A DNA stretch of 64,000 bases from Entomortierella parvispora. Lineage: Eukaryota > Mortierellomycota > Mortierellomycetes > Mortierellales > Mortierellaceae. Each line of letters starts with the position of its first letter. Position 1 is the stretch's first letter. Shown here one piece after another: positions 12,350 to 22,855 of this stretch. The position numbers and the translations under genes were made by a program. The stretch covers positions 1,922,001 to 1,986,000 of the forward strand of contig OY752145.1 in NCBI GenBank assembly GCA_963573315.1, written 5' to 3'. The notes below the pieces were generated by a model. It was given only the letters and a program-made list of their open reading frames with translations, was not told where the DNA came from and made no database searches.

Positions 12350-15086
12350 CCTTCGCATTCAGTCTCTTCCCCGTGCATTGGCTGCACCATGAGAGAAGGA
12401 CCACAGAACTTGTCACCCCGTCTCCTGCCACATTGTTCCACATGACGACTATCGGCAACTAACAGATCCGTAGTTGAACGTGCCCCGCTCGGTCATGACG
12501 GAAGATATTGGGGCAGTCTGGTGCAGAAAGGGAGAGACTGGAGAGTGACTCTGACCGCCGACCTCCCTGCATCAAGCTCCAAGGCTGGCGATCATCTCCA
12601 GTCAACCTCGACGATAACACGAGCATCCTTCTGGATTCAATGAACGTCTAATCCACGTTCTCTTCACCCAGGAACTATTTTGCTCAATACTGTGGCTGTT
12701 ATTTTTGAGCTCGCCAGTTGGCCAAATTCACCAGTCAAGTTGCATACAGTTGATAAACGCGTCGTTCATGACTTGGGGCTCGGCTCGACAGAGAGCCCTC
12801 TCTCTCATAAAAGCAATTACAAACGGTTAATTGGGCATTTCAAGTCAGAGCAGGCGCGCCCTTTGGGAACAACATGTTTTTTCGATCGTTATTGCTGCGT
12901 TACATGAGCTTCATGACCCACTAGAGTTTTGGCGGCAACTCCCATCTAGCCAGACAGACCTCGGCCATCTCGCTGTCTCGCTTGGTAGGATGTTTTTTAG
13001 CGCTACACACAAAATATCACTGTATAGATACATAGATTCTTTGCAGTCGTTTCCAATCGGACAAAAATAGACAAAAAAAAAAAAAAAAGGCAGCGCCGCT
13101 CCCTTACTTTTTTTTGCATGGGCCAAGTTCTCGGCAGAGCTCAAGATGAGCGGGAAGAGGGGAGGGGCTTACCCTTTTTTTTAAACACTGGATGCACTAG
13201 CCAGGGAAGAGAGCTTTCCGTCCATCTTGTCCACAAACATGCACGAGAACTGGGACGTGAAAATGCAGTGCAGAAAAGGCTGCAGTGCACTTGCAGGACG
13301 ACCAATTGAAAGCGAGCAAGAGCGACTGTCGTCGACAAACATGTCTGTTCATAAACGACTGGTGAGAAAGAGCAAGCGAACAATGGTGAGGGGCAAAAGT
13401 GGGTGCTCACATCTCAGACAAACAGACAGACGGACAAACAGAAAAGACAGGCAATACCCACCGCAGACATTTCTCGAGGGAGCAAACAAAAGGACCCTCT
13501 TCTCTCTTTCCTCTTGCCCTCTCCTACCACAGTTCCACTTTCTGCCCTCTCGTCTCTCTTTCCCCCCCTCCGCACAACTCTTGTTTCCTAAACTCACATT
13601 TGCAATCGCATCTAGCATTCGCTGCCATTCCCACTTCAGTCGAATCTCATCGCTCTCATCCAGCCCCGTCCCTCATTAACCTTGACTCGGAGCTGCCACA
13701 GATAACGTAAGACATCGCACAGACCCCAGCCAGCATTCGAAAGATAGAACGGGCCAAGGAGAAAGGAGTTGTGGGTGGAGAACGCAAGAGTCTTCTTTTA
13801 TACATTTTCTTTTCACTCCGTGTGCGACAACTGTGGAGAGCGTAGCGCATCTGCGATTCGAAATACTTTCAGAAAGTGCGCTTGCTCTCTCTTGCATTCT
13901 CAGAGGTTGATGTGTGGTTACCCCTTCGATTGCTTGCGCAAGGATATTCGGGTGCTGCAGTTTGCAATTGAATGAACTAGGCGCCGATCATGGACGATCG
14001 GTGAGTGGTTCCTGCGTCCCTTAAGATGGATTCGCCAAAAGAACCTTGAAGGAGCAGTCTTTCGTCACTTGCTCTCTCGCTCAAGGGCCAAATGCACTGT
14101 GGCCAATCATGCGGTCTCCGAAGCTGCGTCTGAAGCGCGGATCGCCGTCATAATTGTTTCGTTGTCCTTGTGCTCCACCTCCTGGCTGCCTCCATTATGG
14201 CGGGGTAGTTTGTTTGTTCTGTCCGACTTTCTGATGGCCTGTGTTCCAGGACTGAGAAGCGCGAACCAGCTGTGCGCGTCCACCTCCTTTGTAGCTTCGT
14301 CCTTTGTGTTCCCGCACTTTGTAATGAGACTCGAGTGCAGGACACAAATAGAACTAGCCATTGTCTTGGCCCGCTTGGGCCTTTTCTTCTCCAGTGGACA
14401 GCGAGTCAGCTTTGTGTTCGAGTGAGCAATGACCAAGGGTGTTTGTCGCTCAATTGCAATTCTTACTGCTTTCAAACCCCTTGTGGAGCTCCTTGATTCA
14501 TCGGCTACCAAGGCCCACCTCACTCGTCATGGTGTCGCGTCTGTACCGCATCTTCCTCTCATGCAACAAAGATTCTGCACCTTGACGCAGGAAAGACTAC
14601 CCTTCAATGGTTCCATGACAAGCGTCCGAGTTAGCGACCGCTGTGTCATTGTTTGTTTGTTTCGCTGAAACAGACACAACCTCCTCCTCCGTCCCACCCC
14701 CTCTTTTGGCCATTCTTGGAATCTTGCTGTTCCTGATCTTGTGTCGACAATTGGTTTACCGATTTTACTTTTCTTTGTCTCCTAGGTTCCAGACCCCACA
14801 CGACGTAATACGACCACCCCCTCAAGCGGCCTTCCCTTACAGACGCGGAGCTCCATTTCTAAGCAAACTACATCATCGCCCAGAGTTACCTGAAAGCCGG
14901 TTCAACGGTTGCTTCTGATCCCAGCTTTTGTTCATTTGCGCTTGATCCATTTTTCTTTCTCCTATCCCGCGATCAAAAAATTTGCGCGCGCGCTCTCTCT
15001 CCTTTTCTCTCTCTGGACCCTTCTACAACCGGACCGTCTTTTCGCGTCTGTCTTTCAAGTACAAATACCCTGTCCTTTCTTTCACA
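11148..15086. other. Long intergenic region between divergent kinesin and kinase genes
   Basis: These 3.9 kb hold the promoters of the kinesin (minus) and the TKL kinase (plus). Many open frames cross it, but they have serine- or leucine-rich compositions produced by CT tracts, and I accept none as a gene. The last 200 bp before 15087 are strongly pyrimidine-rich, as in many fungal promoters. Confidence 0.6.
12269..12352. repeat. CTTT/CTCT pyrimidine microsatellite
   Basis: About 85 bp of imperfect TTTC and TCTC units lie in the kinesin-kinase intergenic region. The complementary strand reads as an artificial KERKRE-type open frame. Confidence 0.85.
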
Positions 15087-17198
15087 ATGGGTAACATCTT
15101 GACCAAACTGTGCTCCGACGATTTGGGCGACCAAAAGCCGGACAAAATTCACACCAGCACTGCTCAGGACCTAAGCAATAATAATAATAACGTCGACCAA
15201 GGATTCCCATCTTCTCCAGATCAACCATCCCTCAAGCCTTCATCCGACTACAAGACCTCAACTCCTCAACCAAAGTCGGACACTGTACTCTTGGGCGCTG
15301 CCTCCGTCCAGGAAACCAACCGCCTGGACGCCTCGGGAGATACGCCCAAAGAAGAAGAAGCCTGGTCTGCACCTACCATCCCTTCTTCCACAACGACATC
15401 AGCAACGGCATCCAAGGAAACAACCACTACCAAGGTTGTGAGCGCGAAAATAGCTTTGAGGAATCTTTGGTCACGCTCGATCAGAAAATCAAAATCTTCC
15501 GCTGCTTCAGGATCGGCAGGATCGTCGGCGACTCAAACCGGAGGAAACACAGCTCAAGGATCTACTGCTCTTACTACTCAGCCTGTGTCACTGGCACTAG
15601 GGCTGAAAACGTTTGCGGACGAGCTGTCGGCCGACGACCAAAAGTTGCTTCTCGCAAATGAAATCCCGGCCGCTGAGATTGAGAAGCTCACGATTGGGGT
15701 CGATGCTGGAGGGATGGGAATCATTCATGTAGCCGAATGGAAGGGTATCAAGGTCGCGATCAAGGAGGCCCACGCCCATGTTATCTCGAAAGAGGTAAGA
15801 GTATTTTCTTTCTTTCACCAGAGTGTGTAAGGTCAGATAGAAAGATTGAGTACAAGGATCAGTTGGGCCGATACCAAGTGCTGGAAGTGGATGAATGGGT
15901 TCCTGATGTCTCTTTCATACTGTACTAACCAGGCGCCGAATGGTTTCCTCCTCCGGTCTTCATAGGTCGAGATCTATACTCGCATGCTAGGGCATCAAGG
16001 CGTTGTTCGATTCTATGGTGTGACCTATCCACCTGGTTTAAACAAACTCTGCATCGTTACCAAATACGCCGAGAACGGATCCCTATCATGGTATCTCAAG
16101 GTCAACTTCTCAAAGTTGACCTGGGCCGACAAGCTCTCACTCGCGACGCAGATGGTGTCCGCAGTTGCTCGATTGCATGAGAAGGGCATCTTTCATCGAG
16201 ATCTCCATGGAGGCAACATCTTGATTGATGAAGCAGGAAACGCCATGCTCACCGACTTTGGAGCCTCGACGATGGAAGAACGCGTGGGCTGGGTCGTGAG
16301 TGAATTTGGCATCTCGACTATTCCGACGCCCGAGGGAGGTTCAAAGTTTGTGAGCGAACTGATCCCCAGCATGAAGAAAGAAGTACTGGAATACGAGGAG
16401 AAACAGAAGGAGAACGGGGAGAAGGAGACTAAGGAGGGAGAGGAAGAAGATGCCACGAACCCCTCTTCATCAACTTCCAGAGCTCAGAGCAGCGCCTTGG
16501 GCTCTACTCTCGTCAGCAGCGCGCCCGAGAGCTGGAGTAACAGTAAGGCAGCGGTCGATACTTGGGGCAACACCAAGGTGGACGGGCCGGAGCACGAGGA
16601 AAATCTTCAGGATGCTCTAATTGGCGTGATGGCCTACATTGCACCGGAACGGTTCAGAAACCCTCGACACTTTGATGCTCGGTGCGACATCTATTCCTTG
16701 GGCGTCCTGCTCTGGGAATTGACCAGCGGTCATGCAGCGTTTGTGAAATTGCCCCAGGATGTTCCGCTCGCAGTGTCCATCCTGAACGGAAAGAGAGAGG
16801 AGGCAGTCGAAGGTACTCCTGAAAAGTACGAAGCACTCTATGAACGCTGCTGGGACCCGGTCCCAGACAGGAGACCATCTTTGGCCGAGGTTTTGACAAC
16901 TTTGGCTGAGGTTAAGGCCGAGCTTACGGCAGAGCAGCTGGCCATCACCCGGGAAAGGAACTTACCCCGCGACAACGACGAAGGTAAAATGATCTACAAT
17001 TGACAGATGAGTTTTCTTCCAGTTGCTGCAGATATTATCAGAACTGGTTTTCTCCCCTTGTGTCTTTGTAGATTGTCTAACACATTTATGTACTCGTGTG
17101 CCTCCATGGTAATAGGAAGCGATTTTGAAGAGTCCTTGAGCGTGCCCCGTCCAACATCCGATTATCAAAAGTACTTGTTGCCCGAGGATGAGGAATAA
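15087..17198 (+). CDS. TKL-type protein kinase with possible N-myristoylation site
   Basis: I read three exons: 15087-15794, 15966-16983 and 17116-17198, giving 602 residues. The protein starts MGNILTKLCSDD, where Gly2 could be myristoylated; this is inference. About 190 residues of Ser/Thr/Pro-rich, low-complexity sequence follow. The kinase domain (about 205-480) has a glycine loop GVDAGGMGIIHVAEW, the catalytic lysine in VAIK (K226), HRDLHGGN (D315) and DFG (D333). The stretch between DFG and the APE-equivalent IAPERF is about 110 residues and rich in E, K and S, so the activation segment carries a large insertion. A last exon adds EESLSVPRPTSDYQKYLLPEDEE; without that splice the frame stops at 17003. 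Motifs are intact, so it should be an active kinase. The HRDLHGGN form and overall pattern fit the TKL-like kinases expanded in Mortierella and Glomeromycotina. The substrate is unknown. Confidence 0.88.
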
Positions 17199-17735
17199 GG
17201 AGTTGATGTGCCGCACCTGGTCTATCATAAAGAATTCAATTCTATAGCTGTAACTCTATCGTAATATAATGAAAAAAACAAACTCCAGATACTGAAAGCG
17301 TTCGTTGTGCCTCAACACCACCGCATGTGTGTCCTTTGATGACGAGGTTTGTGAGCCCCAAGTGGCCTTTGTTGCTGGCGCTTTTCCAGGGAGGAAGTTC
17401 GAGATGAGGTCAATCGACCTGCACAGCTGGTTCTCTAGCTCTTCAACTTCCTGAAAAGGTGTCATGGTGCATGATGCCTTCTTTGGTGGCTTTTTTAGTG
17501 GGGATGAATTGATGGCCCACGCGAAAACGCGAAAATCAATATTTAAAGATATTTTTTGGGCATGGATTGCAGGGCAGGCAGGCCTGGTGGGCGTACCGAA
17601 AGCCCGCCGATGTTCTGTAAACGCTCTATTGGCAATCCCTTCTTCCATTCTTCTGTTCTTCTTCTATCTCCTTCTCTCTTGTTTATTCTTCTCCGCGACA
17701 CCTCTATTACGTCTTTCCACTTTTTTCTTCGCAAA
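17199..17735. other. Intergenic region
   Basis: This is the 3' flank of the kinase gene followed by a CT-rich stretch (17640-17730) that resembles a fungal promoter leading into the secreted-protein remnant. I see no gene. Confidence 0.5.
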
Positions 17736-18084
17736 ATAAAGTTTACATCCAGCTTTATTCTCCTCCTTCTCGCTGCGGCAGCCGCCAGTCTTCTCCTATG
17801 GTGCTACTGGCACCCCCTCCGTGAGTGTGGCCAACGTCTCCATCAACTCATATCCACCCTGTGCCTGTCAAAACATGCGCTTTACTGTGTCAGACGTGTT
17901 ACAAGAGCAGATTGCTGCACCCGTCCATGTCAATCGTGGGAAGGATGCTCGGCCAATTAGTTTACTCCCGGTCCGTACAATCTTGACTGCGTCTGGATAT
18001 CCTTGGCCAGTACCCTACACTATCACATCCATTGAAATCTGTTTCCAGGCCTCCTCCACAGCCCCCTTATGTTGGCCGCGATAG
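17736..18084 (+). pseudogene. Decayed gene for a small secreted protein
   Basis: A signal-peptide-like stretch, KFTSSFILLLLAAAAAS, begins at 17736 but its first codon is ATA rather than ATG. About 17 codons later, near 17787, a one-base shift is needed to continue into VFSYGATGTPSVSVANVSIN, then PPCACQNMRFTVSDVLQEQI and on to a stop at 18084. The hydrophobic leader, alanine-rich end and cysteine pair look like a real secretory precursor. The lost start and the frame change suggest inactivation. I do not recognise the mature domain. A CT-rich putative promoter still precedes it. Chance is not excluded. Confidence 0.4.
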
Positions 18085-19136
18085 TTTGCTTCTCGAGATT
18101 GAACTTGGGCGTTTATATAATCTTTAAACTTATCTATTAACAAAAAACGTTCTGGATCCAGTCCATCCATCTTGGAGAAGGCAATCTTGATTACGATCAT
18201 AGCTATCAATGGCACTGGTCACACACTGTTTTGTGAGTCGATCATGAAGATCATCGAGTCCTGCATCTTACAGCTATAGAATTCATCGTAGTTGCTTGCA
18301 GACAATCCTCGCAGCACCTGTCGCGTAGAACCCCAAAATATTTGATAAAGGATTGGCTGGAGGTTTGTGTTGGCGATTCTTCCCCTCATACAGAGAAGAT
18401 TATTGTCCAACAAAAAAAGGGACACTCTTTCGTAATCGGTATCTCGGCATCTGTGGTTGAAAGGAGCAGTAGAGGAAAAGGGCACGATTCTACTATACTG
18501 TGCAGATGAGAGCTCGTGCTGAAGGAGGAAAACAAGACAGAAACAACTTTCAGGCAGAAAATGGAGCCAGCCATTAGAAATAGTGGACTTGGGCTCCTTG
18601 GCTCCTGAAAAACCTACCTCAAGGGAAGTGAGGAAAAGCATTGTGATGTTTCTTCGACATCTCATGCATATACTTCCTGGAGGCTGTAGATGAATTTTAC
18701 AAGAAACTCAAAAATAGAACAAGGGATGAAGATTGTGGATTGGCGCAGGAGATGACACCATCTCTTGTATTCTACTTATATTATCTTCATACCACAGATA
18801 ATTCCTTGATTGACCAGAACATCATCTTTCTTTTAAACTTGATAAGCACTTCGCTTTCGCGTGGATTTTGTTTACTGTCCCCTGAAAAAGATACATTGCT
18901 CATCTCTTGTCCGTCGCTGCAATGAGCTACACACAGACTGGTAACACCGTACAGTACGTTACAATTCTGAGTAGAAAAGCTGTTCTTTGATCCGGCATGG
19001 ACGATGCGTCCTATACTTAATCAGCAATCTCCTTATCTCTTGCCCATTCTTTCAACCTGCGATCACTGCTTCCATTAACCTTACTCACTCACAAAAAAAA
19101 AATAGCCGAAAAAACGTCCTACTAGCACGATCCATA
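18085..19136. other. Intergenic region
   Basis: About 1 kb with higher A+T content than the surroundings. I see no coding sequence with convincing composition and no RNA gene. Confidence 0.5.
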
Positions 19137-20191
19137 ATGAAGTCCCACCTACCTTCCCCTACCTTGGTGCTTGCAACCTTATTGGTGTTCTGGATCCATT
19201 TCCGTTCCACCTACCATTGTTCCAGTCCTCACTTCAAGACTATGACAGTTTTCGGGGACTCGTTTTCAGATGCCGGAAACGAGTCGATCTATCAAACAAC
19301 GCCTGGCCTCCGCCTTGGTACTACAATGGTCGGTTCTCTAACGGAAGAGTTTGGTCCGAACATGTACGAGCAAGTTCATATCCGGTCTTGATATTCTTTC
19401 TATATGTATAAGAAACTAAGAAATACGTCGTTGCTTTTTGTAGCTCTCTGAAAAGAATCACTTCAAGCTTCAGAACTACGCTTTTGGGGGGGGGCACCAG
19501 TGTCTCGGACTTGATCCAGGGCTACCCTGGTCCAGATGGTACCTTAGAGGTCCCAGGATTCATCCAACAGGTTCAAAAGTACATCATGGATCATTCCAAA
19601 TACCGCCCTGGCTCTCCTGCCCTTGACGAGTTGTTTGTCATCAACGTCCAAGGCAATGACTTTATTTTTAACCAATACGCAGATCCTGGCCGTTTCTTGG
19701 ACAGGGTGAAGGAGGGTGTAGAGACTCTCATCCGGGATGCTGGCGCGCGCCGGATCCTTGTAATCGAAAACCTCGATTATGGTCTCCTTCCTTATTACAA
19801 CATAAATGCGACCCTGGCCGCACACTATACCTCCATTGCTCGCAGACTGTCGAAGGAGTACAAGGATTCCTTTGGGGCGGTGTTGAAAACCAAGTATGGT
19901 TCATTTGAACACGTTCGAAACCGCCCGTTTGATTCTTGCAGTTCGAAGGACAAGAGAGCGGCTGATCAAGTCCACATCGGTCATCTGAGCTTGGGAGACA
20001 TATATGACGACCTGTACCGGCCCGAGTCTTTACAACGATTGGGTATCTCGGATATCCTTCGTGGATGTGTGAGCGGTGGCCACGAAACGTTGTGCGAGGA
20101 TGCTGGAAAGCATTTTTACTGGGATGGCTTCCATCCAACCGAAAAGATCCATCTTGAGATTGCAAATGTCATCCAGTCATATCTGCGATAG
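19137..20191 (+). CDS. GDSL/SGNH esterase (CE16-like), two frame breaks
   Basis: The protein starts MKSHLPSPTLVLATLLVFWI, a signal peptide or anchor. Block I is TVFGDSFSDAGNES (nucleophile Ser). NNAWPPPWYYNGRFSNGRVW follows, then an intron at 19364-19443, LSEKNHFKLQNYAFGGGTSVSD, block III INVQGNDFIF and block V DGFHPTEKIH (Asp/His). This is the pattern of fungal secreted GDSL esterases near CAZy family CE16. Two single-base changes interrupt it. One base is missing near 19291 between NESIY and NNAWPP. One base is extra in the run of nine G at 19485-19493. Each alone would truncate the protein; together they cancel but leave about 45 codons between them out of register. The catalytic residues lie outside the damaged stretch. 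Either the assembly has two indel errors or the gene is freshly inactivated. Confidence 0.7.
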
Positions 20192-20408
20192 CTTTTGCTT
20201 TTGGGTTGATCTCACCATGGGCGTCTTCTTTTTTTACGTTTTGGTTCCACGGTGAAAGCCCAGCGCTAATAGCAGCTAGACCACTGCAACCCACAATCCC
20301 ACAATCTACAGTCACCTGATCAAACGGCTCTTTCCCCCTTCCCGCTCAATGAGCGCCCACCCCTTTCTTTCTTTTTCCCACCCTGGTTAACCACATCCAC
20401 GCAAGACC

Positions 20409-21203
20409 ATGTCTATCTCCACCATCACTTTAGACCCCCAGGCCTACAAGTCCTATCTTGCTCGAATCCAACAGGAGATGACTGACATTGAGGACCTCTC
20501 CCTCGACCTAAACAAGCAGGGATATTCGTCCATGCTTCCGGGAAATATCAAGTGCAGATCCATGTTACCCTACTACGATTCAGTTGCTTCCGAGTTCAAG
20601 ACCAGAATTCGTAATCATCACAACTATCTCCGGGACCACTGGAACACGATGGCTCTGGCGCAACAAAAGTTGGACCATGAAAAAGACCTGGAGGCGATGC
20701 GTCTAGAATTCCAACAAACTATCCGATTCCAAGAAATCGAGGCTGAAGTGTGCAAGGCCAAGATCGAGAGTGAGGCTCTCAAAAAAAAGATCGAAGCTGA
20801 AGTCCTCAAGACCAAGGCCGAAACCGATATCCTCAAGATCAAGGCTGCAGCCGAAGCCAAAGCCCTCCAAGCCAAGACCGAGGACGAGAAGATTAAAAAG
20901 GAGAAAGACATTGTCAATGGTACATTGAAAGAGGAAGCCGACGACGCTGCTGACCGATTGAACCAGGCCTATCAGCTCGTAGTGACTGATCTCTTTGGCT
21001 CTCTTCCTTCTGGAGTGCCTCAGAATCAGGACATTCGCTCGGTTCTCGTCGATTTCTTGAGGATGAGCCTCCAACGCAACAATGAGGAGAACAACAAACC
21101 GCCGCTTTCAAAGACTCGTCAGGAGAATGACGGGTGTGCAGCACCGCCTGCGGTCGCCACCTCAACGAATCACTTTTGGGTGCAACTTCCCTCTTCCTCT
21201 TGA
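20409..21203 (+). CDS. Lysine-rich coiled-coil protein, tandem paralogue A
   Basis: A single-exon gene of 264 residues that I do not recognise. An N-terminal module (about 10-80; YKSYLARIQQEMTDIEDLSLDL, MLPYYDSVASEF, NYLRDHWNTMAL) is followed by a charged helical region (about 88-170). That region repeats an alanine/glutamate/lysine unit of about 11 residues (EAEVCKAKIES, EALKKKIEAEV and so on), a likely coiled coil. A C-terminal module (about 178-220; LNQAYQLVVTDLFGSLPSG, QDIRSVLVDFLRM) and a tail with GCAAPP and NHFW complete it. The neighbouring gene downstream has the same N- and C-terminal modules. No signal peptide or membrane segment is visible. Confidence 0.75.
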   Translation: MSISTITLDPQAYKSYLARIQQEMTDIEDLSLDLNKQGYSSMLPGNIKCRSMLPYYDSVASEFKTRIRNHHNYLRDHWNTMALAQQKLDHEKDLEAMRLEFQQTIRFQEIEAEVCKAKIESEALKKKIEAEVLKTKAETDILKIKAAAEAKALQAKTEDEKIKKEKDIVNGTLKEEADDAADRLNQAYQLVVTDLFGSLPSGVPQNQDIRSVLVDFLRMSLQRNNEENNKPPLSKTRQENDGCAAPPAVATSTNHFWVQLPSSS

Positions 21204-21648
21204 GGGACGACGATGGCGACCGCCAGCTCGGAAGTGGGAACTGACTCGAAAGGAATATTTTCAAAGATCAACCTTGAGGTTCTCGAGATTAATAAAGAAA
21301 GACCTTATTACTACAATGGAGCGGCATGCATTAGGAAGAGAAATTCTTTCCCACCCTCTGCCACCGTGCGTTTCGATCACGCTATTTCATGAAATCTTCC
21401 AAGAACGTGTCTGCGTTGCTGGCGCGTTTCTACTTTACGACCGAGGAGTATCTTCCTTTGCGACCATGCAGTCATGATGGGGCTGCCTCATGTTCATCAA
21501 CCGCAATCAGCTGTGCAACAGGCTGATCATCGTCTTGCTCTTCTTCTGTCCCATGCAAACACCCTCTTTATTTCCAGTCTCTGTCCACTCTTCTTTCTCT
21601 TTCAATCTTCTTTCCTATCCCATCCCCCTTTTTTCCATCCTTTCACCC
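21204..21648. other. Intergenic region between tandem paralogues
   Basis: It holds the 3' flank of paralogue A (AATAAAG near 21291) and a CT-rich leader in front of paralogue B. An open frame runs into paralogue B from 21490, but the shared sequence begins only at MSLSTIESSG (21649). Confidence 0.5.
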
Positions 21649-22707
21649 ATGTCTCTCTCCACCATCGAATCCTCGGGTCCCCAACCTTGCAAGAGTTATA
21701 TCGCTCGGATCAAGCAGGAACTGTCAGATATTGAAGATGTCATCCTCGATTTGCTCCTTATCCCCCATGGACAACCGTCCATGTCCGCCCACACGATCCT
21801 TTCCTCATCTCTGTTGCTCTACTACGACGAGGATCGAACTACCTTTTACAACAATGTCCGTGCAGCCTACCGTCATCTTTGTGATCAATGGATGGCTCTT
21901 GCCCTGATCCAGCTCCGTGGTCCTGACCAAGGGAACGTGTCAAAGTCTACCGGTCAAAGTGACCAAAAGACGAAATCTCTCTCCATCCCCAAATCCTCGG
22001 GTCCCCAACCTTGCAAGTCCTATCTCGCACGGATCAAGCAGGAAATGTCGGACATTGAGGATATCATCCTCGATTTGCTTCTTATCCCCCCTGGACAACC
22101 GTCCATGCCTGCCCACACGATCTGCTTCCCATCCCTGTTGCTCTACTACGACGAGGATCGCACCATCTTTCACAACAATGTCCGTGCAGGCTACAACCAT
22201 CTCCGAGATCAATGGATGAATCTTTCCTTGGAGCAGCTGAATCCCGATTACGAAAACGCGTTGGAGACCTTGCATCTAGATGCCCAAAAGGCTCTCCCAG
22301 GAAAAGAGATCAAAGCAAACAAGATAATCAAGGCCAAGGACGGGAAGAGCGGCCAAAATGGAACAGAGACAATGATGGCCCGTTGGACTTTGCAAGAGGA
22401 AAAAGTAGACGTTGAGGCTACGGTCCGATTGAACGAGGCTTATCAGCTTGTCATTCAGGACCTGCTTGACTCTCTTCCTTCTGGAACGGCCCAGAGCCAG
22501 GACCTCCGCTCCACCCTCCTTGATATTGTGAGGACAGGCATTGGGTGCAACAAAGACGAGTTTGCTGAAAAGTCATCGTCTCCAAAGTCGCGCCAGGGTA
22601 AGGATGGGTGTGCTGCACCTGCGGCCGTCTCATCGTCGCACTTCTGGATCCAGTCGTTTCCTCTTTCTCTTGAGTTCAACGACGATGACGATGCGACAAG
22701 TGAATGA
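21649..22707 (+). CDS. Tandem paralogue B with internally duplicated N-terminal module
   Basis: A single-exon gene of 352 residues, paralogous to the gene at 20409. The N-terminal module occurs twice in a row: residues about 9-90 (GPQPCKSYIARIKQELSDIE, LLLYYDEDRTTF, HLCDQWMALAL) and about 118-200 (GPQPCKSYLARIKQEMSDIE, LLLYYDEDRTIF, HLRDQWMNLSL). The two copies are nearly identical. A lysine-rich linker, shorter than the coiled coil of paralogue A, follows. The shared C-terminal module is LNEAYQLVIQDLLDSLPSG with QDLRSTLLDIVR, and the tail has DGCAAPAAVSSSHFW. I chose the Met at 21649 because it matches the start of the paralogue (MSISTITLD). Function is unknown; this is probably a lineage-specific family. 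Confidence 0.75.
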   Translation: MSLSTIESSGPQPCKSYIARIKQELSDIEDVILDLLLIPHGQPSMSAHTILSSSLLLYYDEDRTTFYNNVRAAYRHLCDQWMALALIQLRGPDQGNVSKSTGQSDQKTKSLSIPKSSGPQPCKSYLARIKQEMSDIEDIILDLLLIPPGQPSMPAHTICFPSLLLYYDEDRTIFHNNVRAGYNHLRDQWMNLSLEQLNPDYENALETLHLDAQKALPGKEIKANKIIKAKDGKSGQNGTETMMARWTLQEEKVDVEATVRLNEAYQLVIQDLLDSLPSGTAQSQDLRSTLLDIVRTGIGCNKDEFAEKSSSPKSRQGKDGCAAPAAVSSSHFWIQSFPLSLEFNDDDDATSE

Positions 22708-22855
22708 GTGAACACAAGGCAAACGAGATACCTCTTTGCGGTCGAACTTGATACCTCTTCATCCTTGATCCATTCACGAGAATAAGAAAAAAAAAATAAA
22801 ACCTTTTTTTACTATGGGTCTGATATATGGTGTTTTCTACGAATACGAATATGAT

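Noticed and set aside
13227-14523. Several open frames of 90-150 codons in the kinesin-kinase intergenic region, both strands
   Set aside because: Overlapping frames, Ser/Pro/Leu-rich composition from pyrimidine tracts, no domains and no splice-supported extension.
21490-21648. N-terminal extension of tandem paralogue B with a hydrophobic stretch that could be a signal peptide
   Set aside because: The stretch is CT-rich leader sequence, and the paralogue at 20409 starts at the equivalent of the Met at 21649.
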